This document shows positions 11,890-26,800 of a stretch of 64,000 nt of DNA, piece after piece. The notes beneath the pieces were generated by a model that ran no database searches, was not told the origin of the DNA, and was given only the letters and a program-made list of their open reading frames with translations. The stretch spans positions 179,216,556 through 179,280,555 of the forward strand of contig CP136067.1 of NCBI GenBank assembly GCA_032622095.1, written 5' to 3'. Every line of letters starts with the position of its first letter. The first letter of the stretch is position 1. The stretch is from Siphonodentalium dalli (lineage: Eukaryota > Mollusca > Scaphopoda > Gadilida > Siphonodentaliidae). The position numbers and the translations under genes are program-made.

Positions 11890-14800
11890 CTGAAGAAGAA
11901 AAAAAATGATGGATGATTATCGGTATTTCAAAAACAAAACCTGAACTAATACCACTTGTGCTTGAATAATCCCACAGTACCAAATGGAACATGGTTAGGA
12001 CGGAACTCAAATTTTAAATATACAAAGAATGATAACTCTCAGGGGTTATCCGGGTTATTTTGGGAATGGGTCCAGGGGCCCCTTCAATTGAGAACAAGAG
12101 CATCACTAGGGCATGGCAAAATAAAATATTTTATGTCATATCGCCTGTGATATTTCATGCAGTTTAAATTAATTGATCATAGTAGAGTATAAATGTCAGC
12201 GACGGCAGAAGGGATAGAGTTGATGAAGTTGTAAAAGAGGTTGATGGAATTTAAACCTCTTCACTGCTGAATGACATCATGCAAGCCTTGATATAGTGTG
12301 TCTGTCATTTGCATAGCGGGCTAGCATCACCAAATTCACCCTCTGGGGACCTCATTCTGCTTACAACTCAGCAGAATGAGGTTCCCAGAGGGTGAATTTG
12401 GTGATGCTAGCCCGCTATGCGGGGTAGCATCACTAAATTCACCCTCTGGGGACCTCATTCTGCAAATGACAGACACACTATTTCAAGGCTTGACATCATG
12501 ATGTCGTGAGCTGGGCCGTTGACGCTCTGGCCATTTTGCAGTGAAAAAATATAATGGGAATGTCACGAAAGCCACACAACTGACAGCATGCAAGGCTTTT
12601 GTCATACACAGTCTTAGAACATCATACATTGTTAGAAACGTTGAGAGACACTTTTTCAATTGCAATAAATTTGTGTTCCCATTATGAATGATGGCCACCT
12701 CCTAGTATGCTAAATTAGGTCCGTACCATGGAGGTATAGCACATAGTGTGACATTTCAGGTCCGTACTTGGTACTGACATACAGCAGCCAAGAGGTTAAA
12801 GGCACGTGAGGCCTTAACCCTTTACCCAACAGAAGGGCCCTGTGCCAATGCATTCTCTTATATATGCGAGTCGACCATAGGTCGCCTCGCATATATAAGA
12901 GAATGCATTGGCTTAACACATTAAAAATTATAAAATTGTTAAAGAATGTAAGAAAAAATGGTAAAAAGTGTTTTAGGCCAATGCATTCTCTTATATATGC
13001 GAGGCGACCTATGGTCGACTCGCATATATAAGAGAATGCATTGGCACAGGGCATAACTGTAACTAACACAATGTGGTCAAGGAGCCGGTTCCAATGATAT
13101 CCATATGTGTATGGTTCTATTGAGACAGACCCAAGATATTTTAGGCTGTTGAAGCTTTATTTGGCCGGTTTTGGCCGGTTTTGGCCGGTTTGTTGGGTAA
13201 AGGGTTAATTGTCGAAAATATTCATATTTGTTCCAAACACCGTAAACAGAAAAACATTAAAACGCATACAGTTTCGTTCATATATACCATGACCATCGCG
13301 TAAACAGCATGCTATCATAAAGACTTACTATATTTTACATAAGCAAGAGCCTGATTGTGTTACAGAAGACAGCACAGTGTCACTGGCTAATCACACACAA
13401 ATCATATAAACGCTCTTTATTAGTTCCATATCAGGAATTCAGCAACAAAGAACGCTCTTTATGTTTACCATCATAATATAAACAAACACCAGAAAAGTAA
13501 CTTTTTATGCTATTGTTTACATAACAATGGTCAAACAAATGACAATAACATACTGTTTATGCGATATTTCTTATTTATATACGGACAAAGTCTGTCTACA
13601 TTTTGATGTTCTTTCTGTTTGTGGCGGTTTTTGATAGGTGGAAATATTTTCACAAGATACCCACCGACAAGGCCTCCCGTATCTTTAACCCTTTAACGGC
13701 CCTGTGCCAATGCATTCTCTTATATATGCGAGTCGACCATAGGTCGCCTCGCATATATAAGAGAATGCATTGGCTTAACACATATTAAAAATGATAAAAT
13801 TGTCAAAGAATGTAGAAAAATGTTATAAAAATTGTTAAAAAATGTAAGAAAAAATTATAAAATTGTTAAAGAATGTAAGAAAAAATGGTAAAAAGTGTTA
13901 AAAAAAGAATTTTTTTAGGCCAATGCATTCTCTTATATATGCGAGGCGACCTATGGTCAACTCGCATGTATAAGAGAATGTATTGGCACAAGGCATAACT
14001 GTAACCATCACAATGTGGTCAATGAACCGGTTCCAATGATATCTATATTTGTATGATGTTATTGAGACAGACCGAAGATATTTTAGGCTGTTGAAGCTTT
14101 ATTTGGGCGTTTTGTTGGGTAAAGGGTTAATTGAACTCAAATTAGAATCGAGTAAGGTAGATAAATGTCTCACCTCCAAAGCTGCAAGTCCGAATCCAAC
14201 ACCTATGATGATCAGCATCTTTGATTCAAACCAATCGAGGAGTCCAGTTTCACATCCCTATATGAAAGACATTATTTGAAAAGATCAGCACCATCGGCCT
14301 ATTACAGAGAATTACCAGTTGTATGTATGTAGTACACCTAATTCTGTCAGGCTAACGTAAAAAAAATCCATATTAAAGGTGACTTTTTCATTTCTGAAGG
14401 TTTTAAGAATTGTTTCTAGAATTTCTCAAATTTTTAGGCGAAGCTGGAATTGACGTTTGGGGTGTTGCCTAATACTTTTCTCAGTCACGTTTTTCCCCCC
14501 AAATTCCGAGTTACCTACAATTCTTGAAAAATGAAAAGTATCATTGACACTGTAGCTCAACTTGGAGATGTCTATCATGTCATACATTGCAGTCAATGGA
14601 GCGATGATGAGTACAGAAAGTTTAAGTGTTTAACCCTTTAAGTGCCAAGTCCAATTTTTGTATCAACCTATATTTCCTTGATCATTTTTCAAATTTATTG
14701 ATTATAATGTGATACATCATTGATGGAAAGAACTCTAAGAGCTCTTTCCATCAATGTATCACATTATTATAATCAATAAATTTGAAAAATGACTAAGGAA

Positions 14801-17800
14801 ATATGGGTTGATACAAAAATTGGATTTGGCACTGAAAGGGTTAAGTAATCTAAAGGTCAACCCGGTGAGTGACATGAAATTTGCTATCAATTGGATGCAA
14901 CAAGTTGGCTGTAGGGCATGCCAAGGGACTTACAGTAATGCCCAAAGTAATTGACCACTTAACAACAGCAGAATTATGGGTAATTTTTCAGGATTTAACA
15001 AGCCATATTTCCGACTAAATCCTGAAAAATTACCCAGAAGGCCAAAAAAAAAGGGTTTTGATTCTCGGGCAATTTTTTTTGAGAATCGATGAGGGAGCGA
15101 GGGTTTTATTTTTATTTTTGTTATGGGGATAATGCCCATAGTTAGCATGGATTATTATACCTTCCCAGGTTAAGAAATCTAAGGACAACATTGTTTTGAT
15201 ATAAACTAATGTATTCCACTATAAAGAATGACCAATTATCACATTATACTACCCGTACATCATATAGATATTGTTGGTATATTTGATATATGTATGTACC
15301 TTCTTATAGCATATATCTATTTATATCAGACCTGTTTACTTTCATAATTGGAAATAGGGAGATTTGTCCTCAGAAATAGGGAGATTTAGTGAAAAATAGT
15401 GAGATTTTTTTCAATGTCAGTAACATGGAAAACACTTCATATTTTTTATTTAAATGTCATCGACTGTTTGTTGCTACTGTTTGTTGCATTTAATTTTAGT
15501 TTGCATCTGCCACACCTCAGTTACCTGTTTCTTCATTTTCTGCATTCAAAGGCACACCCTTTCGGTAAGTATTCACAGTTTAGCACAATTAACGGCATTG
15601 ACACCGACTACCGAGTGTCTCTAATTTCTAAAATCACTGAATCATTGGGAATAAAATTACGATTTTTCAGTTATGGATCACGCTTTATTTCCAACAAGCC
15701 AAAATACAACGATTAAAAATATATTTGCACACTATAAAATGGTGCTCTCGGATAATTTTGTTGCCAAATATATTCAGTAACATCGGTGAATTTAAACTTA
15801 ATTAAAGAGAATACGCTTGGACAGATTTGTTTGAGGTCCGTTCGATTCTCGTTCTCTGTTACTGCGTATATAAAACACGGAAAACAACAAAGACGGAAGC
15901 GGAACTAAAACAATCAAAGTTTAAATCGGGATTATACATTTTATATCTATCTATATACTTTAATATTTATCCATCTATACTATAGTAACTATACATGCTA
16001 GCCATAAAACTTCAAATACTATTAAATTAAACCAGCATACACATCGCCAATATGCACCATGTTTCTTTCCAGTTTGCGTTCCCGAAATTGGAAATCATTA
16101 TTGTTTACAGCACGGAAACACATTTGACTTATAATAAACTTGGGGTTTGGGCAGCTTGGGGTGACAATATACCTGGTAGTTATCGTTGCCTAGTGTCTGT
16201 TGTTGAATACCAACACATACAACCATTGTATGTCTATCATATTCGATTTTGAAACTTAACTAATTTCTCTTTTCTAGTTTCCCATTTTCGTGTTATCATT
16301 TGACAGCATCGGTCAATTTGAAAATTGTAATAAAATGTTGTAATGCGGGCCTTTTTTCACGACGCGGTTATGCCCGAGAATCAAAACCCTTTTTTTTTTT
16401 TGGCCTAATTCTGCTGTGGTCAATTACTTTGGGAATTACTGTAGTAATACAAACAGTAAAATCCAGCAGCCATGTTTTGAATGAAATTCTGTAGGAAGTT
16501 TGGTGACAATTGATCAGGGATGTGGTCTGTACGGTGTGCCAAATGATGTAGTCAAGCAAAGAGTAAAGTCCTGGAGGGCTGCAGGTGGCCATGATTTCTA
16601 ACAAAAATTCTAGCTCCAATCTAGAGATCACCCCGAAGATTTGTATGAAGTTTGGGGACGATTAGATCAGGGATGCGGCATGAAGGGTTTTCCAAAGGAT
16701 TTAGTTATGAAAAGAATAAAATCGGTGATGGCTGCCATATTTTCCAGCTCCCATCGAGACCATGTTCTCAATTAGTTCAGAATTTGATCATGATCGGACG
16801 AAATAACACAGGAGGGGGGATGAATAACACAGGAGATGTTGGGTATTATATGAATGTATGAATATATGTATTACTTTTTTGCAGGGACCAGCCTAGACCA
16901 GATTTTCAGGGCGAAATGACTTCGCCCTACTATAAAAATAAGGCGAAGTGGCCGTTCTATAGGGCGAAGTGAGTCTACAAAATTTGAATTTATCAGTACT
17001 ACGACAGGAGTCGCTATAGAACGAAAATAGGAGAGATGTAATATGTCAATTAAACTTATGAAACAATGGTTGAAATATGGAGTCTTTATGTTCACTTCAT
17101 GACCCTAATAACTATTAATAATACCCAAAACATAATTGTGAGAGGATAGCAACATTTTTATATCGTAATTGTGGGAGAATGACAGGATTTTATTTCATAT
17201 TTTTCGGGTTTTTAAAAATGCCAACAATATTTATCAAACCGAAACGAAACGAAATCATAAACACTTTTACTGCGCTCTATTAGTAATCCCGTTTGAAATT
17301 TTAATATGCTTCACAAATGAATTGTTTTAAAATTTCTTTAACCAAACTCCATAGAGGGAGTGATGAACTGACACATTGTGAGAGCTGTGAGTTGTAATCT
17401 TCATTGTAAGGTGTGGTAATCAAGGTAATCTAAAAATCACAACAACCAGATTAACACTTGAGGCCCGACGATGTTTTCACAGCTGCCTGTAATCAGACTC
17501 CGTTGTCAACATTCTTCCAGATTGGAGCAATACAGGTGTTAATTGTTTTATAACACCCTGATAGTGGAGTATTGTGTGTAATCACAGTTGACAGTTGTAA
17601 ATTATCATAAATTATTTGGGGCATTTTGCCGATTTTCGTCAGTCAACTTTGGAATTTTCAGGGCGACTTGAACTTCGCCCGACTGCAAAAATAAGGCGAA
17701 GCGGACGGCGCTAGGGCGAAGAAGTCGCCCACGTCGCCCTCTCGGCTGGTCCCTGCTTTTTTGAGATGTTTATATGTCATATGCAAAAAGAGATAGATAT

Positions 17801-20800
17801 CACTTTTTAACCCTTTACCGAACAAACCGGCCAAAACCGGCCAAATAAAGCTTCAACAGCCTAAAATATCTTCGGTCTGTCTCAATAGAACCATACAAAT
17901 ATATATATCATTGGAACCGGCTCCTTGACCACATTGTGATAGTTACAGTTATGCCCTGTGCCAATGCATTCTCTTATATATGCGAGTCGACCATAGGTCG
18001 CCTCGCATATATAAGAGAATGCATTGGCCAAAAAAAATATTTTTTAAACACTTTTTACCATTTTTTCTTACAATCTTTAACAATTTTATAAGTTTTAATG
18101 TGTTAAGCCAATGCATTCTCTTATATATGCGAGGCGACCTATGGTCGACTCGCATATATAAGAGAATGCATTAGCACAGGGCCGTTCTGTCGGGTAAAGG
18201 GTTAAAGGGATATTAACAAGACAGTCAATGACTGTGGGGTCGCTCACCAGACTGCAAAGACTGATAAGACTGGGACTCTGGAGACCAAAACAGTCAGCAC
18301 TTTTCATAATCACTTTAAAAGAAGTAGATTTAAACAGGATATGTGGCTAGAGAGACTTCAAGTATGTAGCTTGGTGAAAATCCACCTTGAAATTGCCAAC
18401 TGTACACTACTGATCACCCCCCTCCTCCAGCTCAACAAGTCCCCTCCCGACCGGGCTCCAGACTCCCAAGTCTTAGGTTGGAATTTCACAACCGACACCT
18501 CAAACTTTCTCAATTGTTGGAAATTTCCAATCTCACAAGCGCCTTTTTCTAAAACCATTTAAACATGTTTGAAGACCAATTATCCATGGACCCAAAACAC
18601 AATACATGTATGTCAGACCAATCAGTCAGGTGGTTCCAAGGTAGAAGTTTTAATGAATTTGGTATTTCGATGATTTTATTGGACACAAAAGTGTTAACTC
18701 CCCATAGCCTGCCATTTCTTGACAGGTTGACCTCATTTTAACAAATCTGAATCTCAGTCACTAAAGGATCCTCCTGATTCCTCCATACTATATGTAAGCT
18801 AAATAGTCCAAACTCTCTTGAGAAGACATTTTAAGAATTACTATAGAGACATATAGTTATGTCCCTGGTCCCACCCTATTTAACCTGGTGACCCCATCTG
18901 AATAAATTTGAATCCCAGACACCAAAGAACCCTTCATACATATCATAAATATCAGTCAAATAGACTGATGGTCCTTGTGAAGGAAGCATATTAAGAGGGA
19001 AAATTTCCTTCGCTTGGCCCCTATTTGACCAGGTGACCCCATTAAAAAAAATCTGAATTGCAGTCAAGGAAGAACATTCCATTCTATATAAGCCAACTAG
19101 TTCTTGCAAACATATTTTAAGAATTATTATGTAGTGAAATAGTTAAGTCTCTTGCTCTGCCCTTATTTGACTTTGTGATCCCATTTTCACAAATCTGATA
19201 AGGATAAAAATTAAGTTCCCCAGTTGAAGTTGGTGATATTCACCCATTGGGCACCTCATTTATGAATTTTATCTTCTGCAAATTAGGGGATATAGAAACT
19301 TCCTAGAAGGGAAATTTAACTAAAAACAATGTAAATTTGATACTATAGATACTTCCCAGAAGATGGGGCCTGAGCAGAATGAGGTCTCCAGAGGGTGAAT
19401 TTGGTGATGCTAGCCTGCTGTGCGGGATAGCATCACAAAAAGCGTGTCTGTTTCTACATTGTGCATGCCTGGCCTCAAGCAACACAATGTATTATACAAT
19501 CAAGCCTTGAAATAGTGTGATAGTGTGTTTGTCATTTGCAGAATGAGATCCCCAGAGGGTGAATTTAGTGACGCTAAATTCACCCTCTAGTGACGCTAAA
19601 TTCACCCTCTGGGGACCTCATTTTGATAAGGCCCTCAACTGCTATGGAAGATCTAGAATAAAATTGAATTTCCCCAGTTGAAGTTGGTGATGTTCACCCA
19701 TTGGGCCCCTCAATTATGAATTTTATCTTCTGTAAATTAGGGGATATAGAAACTTCCTAGAAGGGAAATTTAACTAACAACAATGTAAATTTAATACTAT
19801 AGATACTTCCCAGAAGATGAGGCCTAAGCAGAATGAGGTCTCCAGATGGTGAATTTGGTGATGCTAGCCCGCTGTGTGGGATAGCATCACTAAAAGCATG
19901 TCTGTTCCTACATTGTGCATGTCTGGCCTCAAGCAACACAATGTATTATACAATCAAGCCTTGAAATAGTCTGTCTGTTATTTGCAGAATGAGGTCCCCA
20001 GAGGGTGAATTTAGTGACGCTATCCTGCACAGTGGGCTAGTATCACTAAATTCACCCTCTGGGGACCTCATTCTGATAAGGCCGTCAACTGCTATGAAAG
20101 ACCTAGAATAAGATTGAAGTTCCCCAGTTGAAGTTGGTGATGTTCACCCATTGGGCACCTCAATCATGAATTTTATCTTCTGCAAATTAGGGGATATATA
20201 AACTTCCTAGAAGGGAAATTTAACTAACAATGTAAATTTGATACTATAGATACTTCCCAGAAGATGAGGCCTAAGCAGAATGAGATCTTGAGACTCTAGA
20301 TACTTCCCAGAAGATGAGGCCTAAGCAGAATAAGGTTCTCAGAGGGTGTATTTGGTTATGCTAGCCTGCTGTGTGGAGCAACATAAATTCACCCTCTGGG
20401 AAGACACTCTTAATTCAAACTTGGAGAAAATGAAATTAATCTGATTTTAATGACCACTGAGTGATAATGTAAACAACAAGGGTGCTTCATTGATAACACC
20501 ATTAATCTCATTTAAATTACAAATGACATGAATTACACTCTCTGGGGATGGATAGCACTGTGGCATAGCAGTTGTTATCTACCCATCTGCCAGTTGTATA
20601 AACATGTATCCATCAGAGCACATGGGTGGCTTACTGTAGTAGTGCATACAAGGATTAAAGTACATTTTGTAATTTACTGAACATTTCTGTACATATCTGT
20701 CTGTTCCTGATTTCTCCCAAACCCCTGATTTCAACCAAATATAGTGGAGTGACTAGAGGTACCTCCCCTCCCCTCCCAAAGATGTAATGTCATAGGTTCT

Positions 20801-23800
20801 TCAAAATTTTAATAAGTTTTTGTTTTTATTTTATTTATTAAAAATTTTTTATTAAAAATAAAATATATATATATATATATATTTTTTGGTTAAATTGAGC
20901 AATAAGTTAAATTGAAAAAAAATATAAAAAATTAAGATTTATGTCCATAGCCCCACCCACATTTGACCCAGTGACCTCATTTGAACAAATCTGAACCACA
21001 GTCACCCAAGGTACCCTCATACCAAATATGAACCCATTTGGCCCGACAACTTCAGAAAAGAAGTCGTTTTAAGAATTACTATGTGGAAAAATAGTTATGG
21101 TCCTGACATCAAAACTATTTGACTTGGTGACCTCATTTGAACAAATCTGAATGAGAGTCACCTAGGGAACATCCACACCAAATATGAACCAATTCGGTAT
21201 GATGGTTTCAGAGGAGAAGATGTTTAAAAAAAAGTTGACGGACGGACGGACGGACGACGGACGAGGAGTGATGACTATAGCTCCACCGGAGACTTCGTCT
21301 CAGGTGAGCTAAAAAGCATGCATATAGTCGAACATTGAACGTTGGACTGTGACATCATTAAGTCCCAAGTGATCCTCAAAACACGGAAAACATCAGGTGT
21401 GTTTTCGCTCGTAATTTGCGCAAAGCTCTGGGATAACTGAACGTGATAACCTCAAGACTAAAACAGGATCCAGTTATTATGAAGACAGAGCTGTGTTGCC
21501 TACCATGATATAAACTGGAGACTAATTCTAAAATGTTGTGATGTTATGGTTCCAGTTGATTTTCATCATGATAAAATAAGTTGATCATCTTAAGTCCATT
21601 TTACAAAATATTTGAATGATTGATGACTATTGTGTTAACTCCAAGAGCCAGTCCCATACATATGAAAAAGGTATTTGAAATCATTTTATCAGTCACTCCG
21701 TGATTATTTCAATATGGTGCTATCATTATGTTGCAATGATTTTTATAACGGTGTCAAATACCATGTACAGATTTCAGCTGCAATTCTTGCTTACTGCTTA
21801 ATTCAAAGAACAACGCTGACAAACTGGCAGATGGTTATTTCTGGCTTAAAATGATGATCGAAACCATTTTTCAAAGTACATAAATCATGGCAAGTTCCCA
21901 ATTATTTTTAGAAGTTTTGTCAATAACTGAAATGAATAACTAAATCCTAACGAAAAGCAATGTTATGTTATTCACCTACCTTATCATATGTAATAGGAAT
22001 AGTCAGCTTACATGAAGCAGCTAACTCACAGCATTTTGCAGGATAAACGTACTGAAAAAGAAGATATTATAATTTAATAATTAAAGTGATGTAGGGTGAT
22101 CAAATAGAAATGGAGAACAAATCTTGATCAAAGTAGTTATTTTGACAAATATTATATCCAAATTGACAATACACATTGCCATTCCTATAGATTCATTAAA
22201 AGCAGTGATTCTCAATGGCAAAATCATTTTCGTTAGTTTAATGCCGATAGTCACATCCCGAATCGCATAGTAAATATTTACAATTGAGTATAATTCAGAC
22301 GCTATTTTCTATGGAGTGGTATGGTCAAACTGATTGAGATTTTCGGCGATGTTAGTAGAATGCTACATTCCTCCAGTTGGAATAGCGCCTGCATACCAAC
22401 TTATCAGTTTCACGCACCCGAATAAGTCCATGATATGTCTTTAAAGATGGTGTATCTCTTCCTAGAAAGGTTCATATAGATTCTGGGGTATAAAATAATA
22501 GATATGAATAAAAACAAGACAGTCAAAGACTGTGGGGTCGCTCACCAGACTGCAAAGACTGATGAGACTGGGACTCTGGAGACCACAATAGTCAGAACTT
22601 TTCATAAGCACTTTGAAAAAAGTAGATCTAAACACGATATGTGGCTAGAGAGGCTTCAGTAGTGTACAGTGGGTAATTTCAAGGTGAATATCCACCATGA
22701 AATTGCCCACTGTTCACTACTGATCACCCCCCTCCTCCAGCTCAACAAGTCCCCTCCCGACCGGGCTCCAGACTCCCAAGTCTTGGGTTGGAATTTCACA
22801 ACCGACATCTCAAACTTTCTCAATTTTTGGAAATTTCCAATCTCACAAGCGCCTTTTTATAAAACCATTTAGACATGTTTGAAGCCCATTTATCCATGGA
22901 CCCAAAACACCATACATGTATGTCAGATTAATCAGTTAGGTAGTTCCAAGGAAGATGTTTTAATGAATTTGGTATTTCAATGATTTTTTAAACACAAAAT
23001 TGTTAACTCCCCATAGCCCCCGTCATTTCTTAACAGGTTGACCTGATGTTAACAAATCTGAATATCAGTCACTAAAGGATCATCCATACTATATGTAAGC
23101 TAAATAATTTAGTCCAACCTCTCTTGAAAATACAATTTAAGAATGACTATAGAGACATACAGTTATGTCCCTGGTCCCACCCTATTTAACCTGGTGACCA
23201 CATCTGAATAAATTTCAATACCAGACACCAAAGAACCCTTCATACTAAATATCAGCAAAATAGACCTGTTAACATTTGTGGCGATTTCGGTCAAACAGTT
23301 TAACCCGAAGTAGGAAAATGTGGACTGTTACTGGTTGAAAAATCAAATATACAGCCTCATTGCCTCCACCCAGGCAGCTTAGAAATCAATAGGAATCTAT
23401 ATATTATTATACCAGTATCAAACAGCATACATACAGGTAGGGTGGGTGGTTGAGAGTTAAATCTCTTATCTCTGCCCTTATTTGAACAAATGTGAATCCC
23501 CATCTATGAGATCTATTCATCTAGAAATTTCAAACGGTAGATTTTAAGAGTTGAAGAAAACTGATTTTCCTCAAAAGTTTCCTAAAAATGACCTCACGTG
23601 TACAAATCTGAACCCCACTCACCAAAGGACCCTCCATACCAAAAGCTAAATAGGCCTGATGGTTTCTGAAGAATTACTATGGAGGGAAAGAGTTATGGCC
23701 CTGGCTTCTCACCTATATGACCTGATGAACTCATTTGAACAAATCTGAATGTGAGTCAAAATATATAAACCATTTCGGTCTTTAATATGTATGTGGAGAA

Positions 23801-26800
23801 GAACAAAATTGATGGACGGATGGAAACATCCCAACAGAGGGATGGACGGGAGGACATACTGACAGACAAATTCAATCCAATATACCCACCCCCCCAAGTT
23901 TTCTTTGCAAATCAGGGTATAATGAGTACAACTGGATAGGTGGTGGTTAAGAATATAATAGTGGAACAGCCAAGCCTGAATATAGTGTCTGACTTTTGCA
24001 GAATGAGGTCACTAAAGGGTGAATTTAGTGCTGCTATCCTGTAAGGTGGGCTAGCATCACCAAATTCACCCTCTGTGGACCTCATTATGCTTAGGCCTCA
24101 ACTGCCATGGGAGACATAGGAACAGATTGAAGTTGTCCAGTTAATTGGTGATGTGCACCCATTGGGCACTTCAATTATCAATTTTATCTTCTGACAGCAA
24201 ATTAGGGAATATAGAAACTGAACAGAAGGGAAAAAGTAAGTAGAAATGTCAATTTAAGACCTGTATACTTCCCTGAAGATGAGGCCTAAGCAGAATGAGG
24301 TCCCTGGAGAGTGTATTTGGTGATGCTAGCCTACTGTGCAGAGTAGCATCAATAAATTCACCCTCTGGGGACCTCATTCTGCAAATGTCAGACATACAGC
24401 ATAGTGGGGACAGGGGTGAGGAGGGAAAGGGGTGGAATGGGGTGTTTTGTGTCTAAAAAAATACAAAAAATCAGGGGTTAAAATGAAAAAAATATTTTTG
24501 TATTGGTTCATTTTGAATTGTGATTTGTTTTTTGAATTGAGCAAGGATTTAAATTTAACAATATTTAAAAAAAAAAAAAAAAAAAGAATTTTAAAGTTAT
24601 GTTCCTGACACGGCCCCTATTTGACACACTGACCCCATTTGAACAAATCTGATCCCCAGTCACACAAGGACCCACCATACAAAATATTAGCTAAATCGGC
24701 CTGATGATTCTGGAGAAGAAGTCATTCTAATAATTACTAGGGAGAATAGAGTTATGTCCCTGATTCTGCCCCTATTTGACCCAGTGACCCCATTTGAACA
24801 AATCTGACCCCCAGTCACTCAATGACCTTCCATACCAAATATAAGCTAAATAGGCCTGATTGTTCTTGAAAAGAAGTTGTTTTAAGAATTACTATGGCGG
24901 GAAAGAGTTATGGCCCTAGCTTCGCAACTATTTGACTCAGTGACCTTATTTTAACAAATCTGAGTCTGAGTCAAGCAGGGAACATCCACACCAAATATGA
25001 ACTCATTTGGCCTTATGATACTGGAGAAGAAGATGATTGTTGACGGACGGACGGACGGACGGACAGCTCGTCAGACGGACGGACGGACGGACGACGGACG
25101 AGGAGTGATGACTATAGCTCCACCGGAGACTTCGTCTCAGGTGAGCTAAAAACTGTTCAGAAAGCTTTTATCAATTAACCCTTTCGTGGCGGGAGCTGCG
25201 CTGGTGAAGCATTAAAGATCATGTGCCAATGCATCCCAAGTATCCCATAGGGAGCCTTGCATATATAAGATAATGCACTGGTATCGGTAAATACTGTTAG
25301 GCCAATGCATTCTCGTATATATGCGAGGCTGCCTATGGGAGACTCGCATATATAAGAGAATACATTGGTACAGGTTTTTCTTAAAATTTCAGGAAGCTAG
25401 AACAAGGGAAAATATTTCGTTCTAAACATTTCTCTACTACAACTGTTATTACAATAATGCCCTAAATAATCGACTCCTTAACCGCAGCAGAATTATGGGT
25501 AACTTTTCAGGATTTAGTCGGAAATATGGCTTGTTGCCATTCATCGGAAAACTCTCAGTGAGAGCTTTCTGATGAATTGTAACAAGCCATATTTCCGACT
25601 GCCATTCATCGGAAAGCTCTCAGTGAGAGCTTTCTGATGAATTGTAACAAGCCATATTTCCGACTAAATCCTGAAATGTTACCCATAATTCTGCTGTGGT
25701 TAAGGAGTCGATTATTTAGGGCATTACTGTATATGAACAAATTGAAAATGTGGGAGTACAAGCTCGGACAATGTTGCATCCATGGACGGATGGCCAGGGT
25801 AAATTCTATGACAGCACTAAGGCTGCAAATAGCAGAATGAGGTCCCCAGAGGGTGAATTTAGTGACGCTATCCCGCATAGCTGGCTAGCATCACTAAATT
25901 CACCCTCATTCTGCTTAGGCCCTCAACTGCTATGGTAGATCTAGGATCAGATTGATGTTCCCCAGTTGAAGTTGGTGATGATCACCCATTGGGCACCTCA
26001 ATTATGAATTTTATCTGCTGCAAATTAGGGGATATATAAACTTCCTAAAAGGGAAATGTAACTAAAAACAATCTTAATTTGATACTATAGATACTTCCCA
26101 GAAGATGAGGCCTAATTGTTACCCATAATTCTGCTGTGGTTAAGGAGTCGATTATTTAGGGCATTACTGTATATGAACAAATTGAAAATATGGGAATACA
26201 AGCTCGGACAATGTTGCATCCATGGACCTACAGTGACGCTCTAAGTGATCGACTTCTTAACCACAGCAGAATTATGAGTAACTTTTCAGGATTGTCGGAA
26301 ATATGGCTTGTTGCCATTCATCGGAAAGCTCTCGCCGAGAGCTTTCCGATGAATGGCAACAAGCCATATTTCCGACTAAATCCTGAAAAGTTACCCATAA
26401 TTCTGCTATGGTTAAGGAGTTGATTAATTAGAGCGTTACTGTACAGCCAGGGTAAATTCTATGACAGTACTTACCCCATCATTGAAGGTGCCGTTTGTCT
26501 TCCATGCACTTGCATCATAGTCTTTTTTGTTTGCCCATCCACAACATTTAAGCTATAATACACATAAAAACACATCAACCGACTAAATTTGAAATATTTA
26601 CCATTATAATGTGATGCATGCATGTGAACAGTAAAATGCAGAAAAGACAACGTAATGAAACAATGCACCTATCTGGCTATCCAAGCACTTAAGGTGAGTT
26701 ACATGCAGCTTTTGAAATAACTCAATTTTGTTGCTGGACAAAATGACAGGCACCAATTGGTTGACAAAACAAGAATTTGTTGATGTAGCAACGTGGCCTG

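Larger units (their letters stand above)
14554..16830 (+). mobile_element. Family I element, broken by nested insertions
   Basis: The left end 'cattgacactgtagctcaactt' matches the start of the 6960 element, and monomers with 'gtgccaaatgatgtagtcaagcaaagagtaaa' follow at 16450-16830. The middle is replaced by the elements at 14630, 14932 and 15039. Confidence 0.6.

Noticed and set aside
15399-15716. 105-codon frame as a transposase
   Set aside because: No catalytic motif or DNA-binding motif is visible; hydrophobic AT-rich composition suggests chance.
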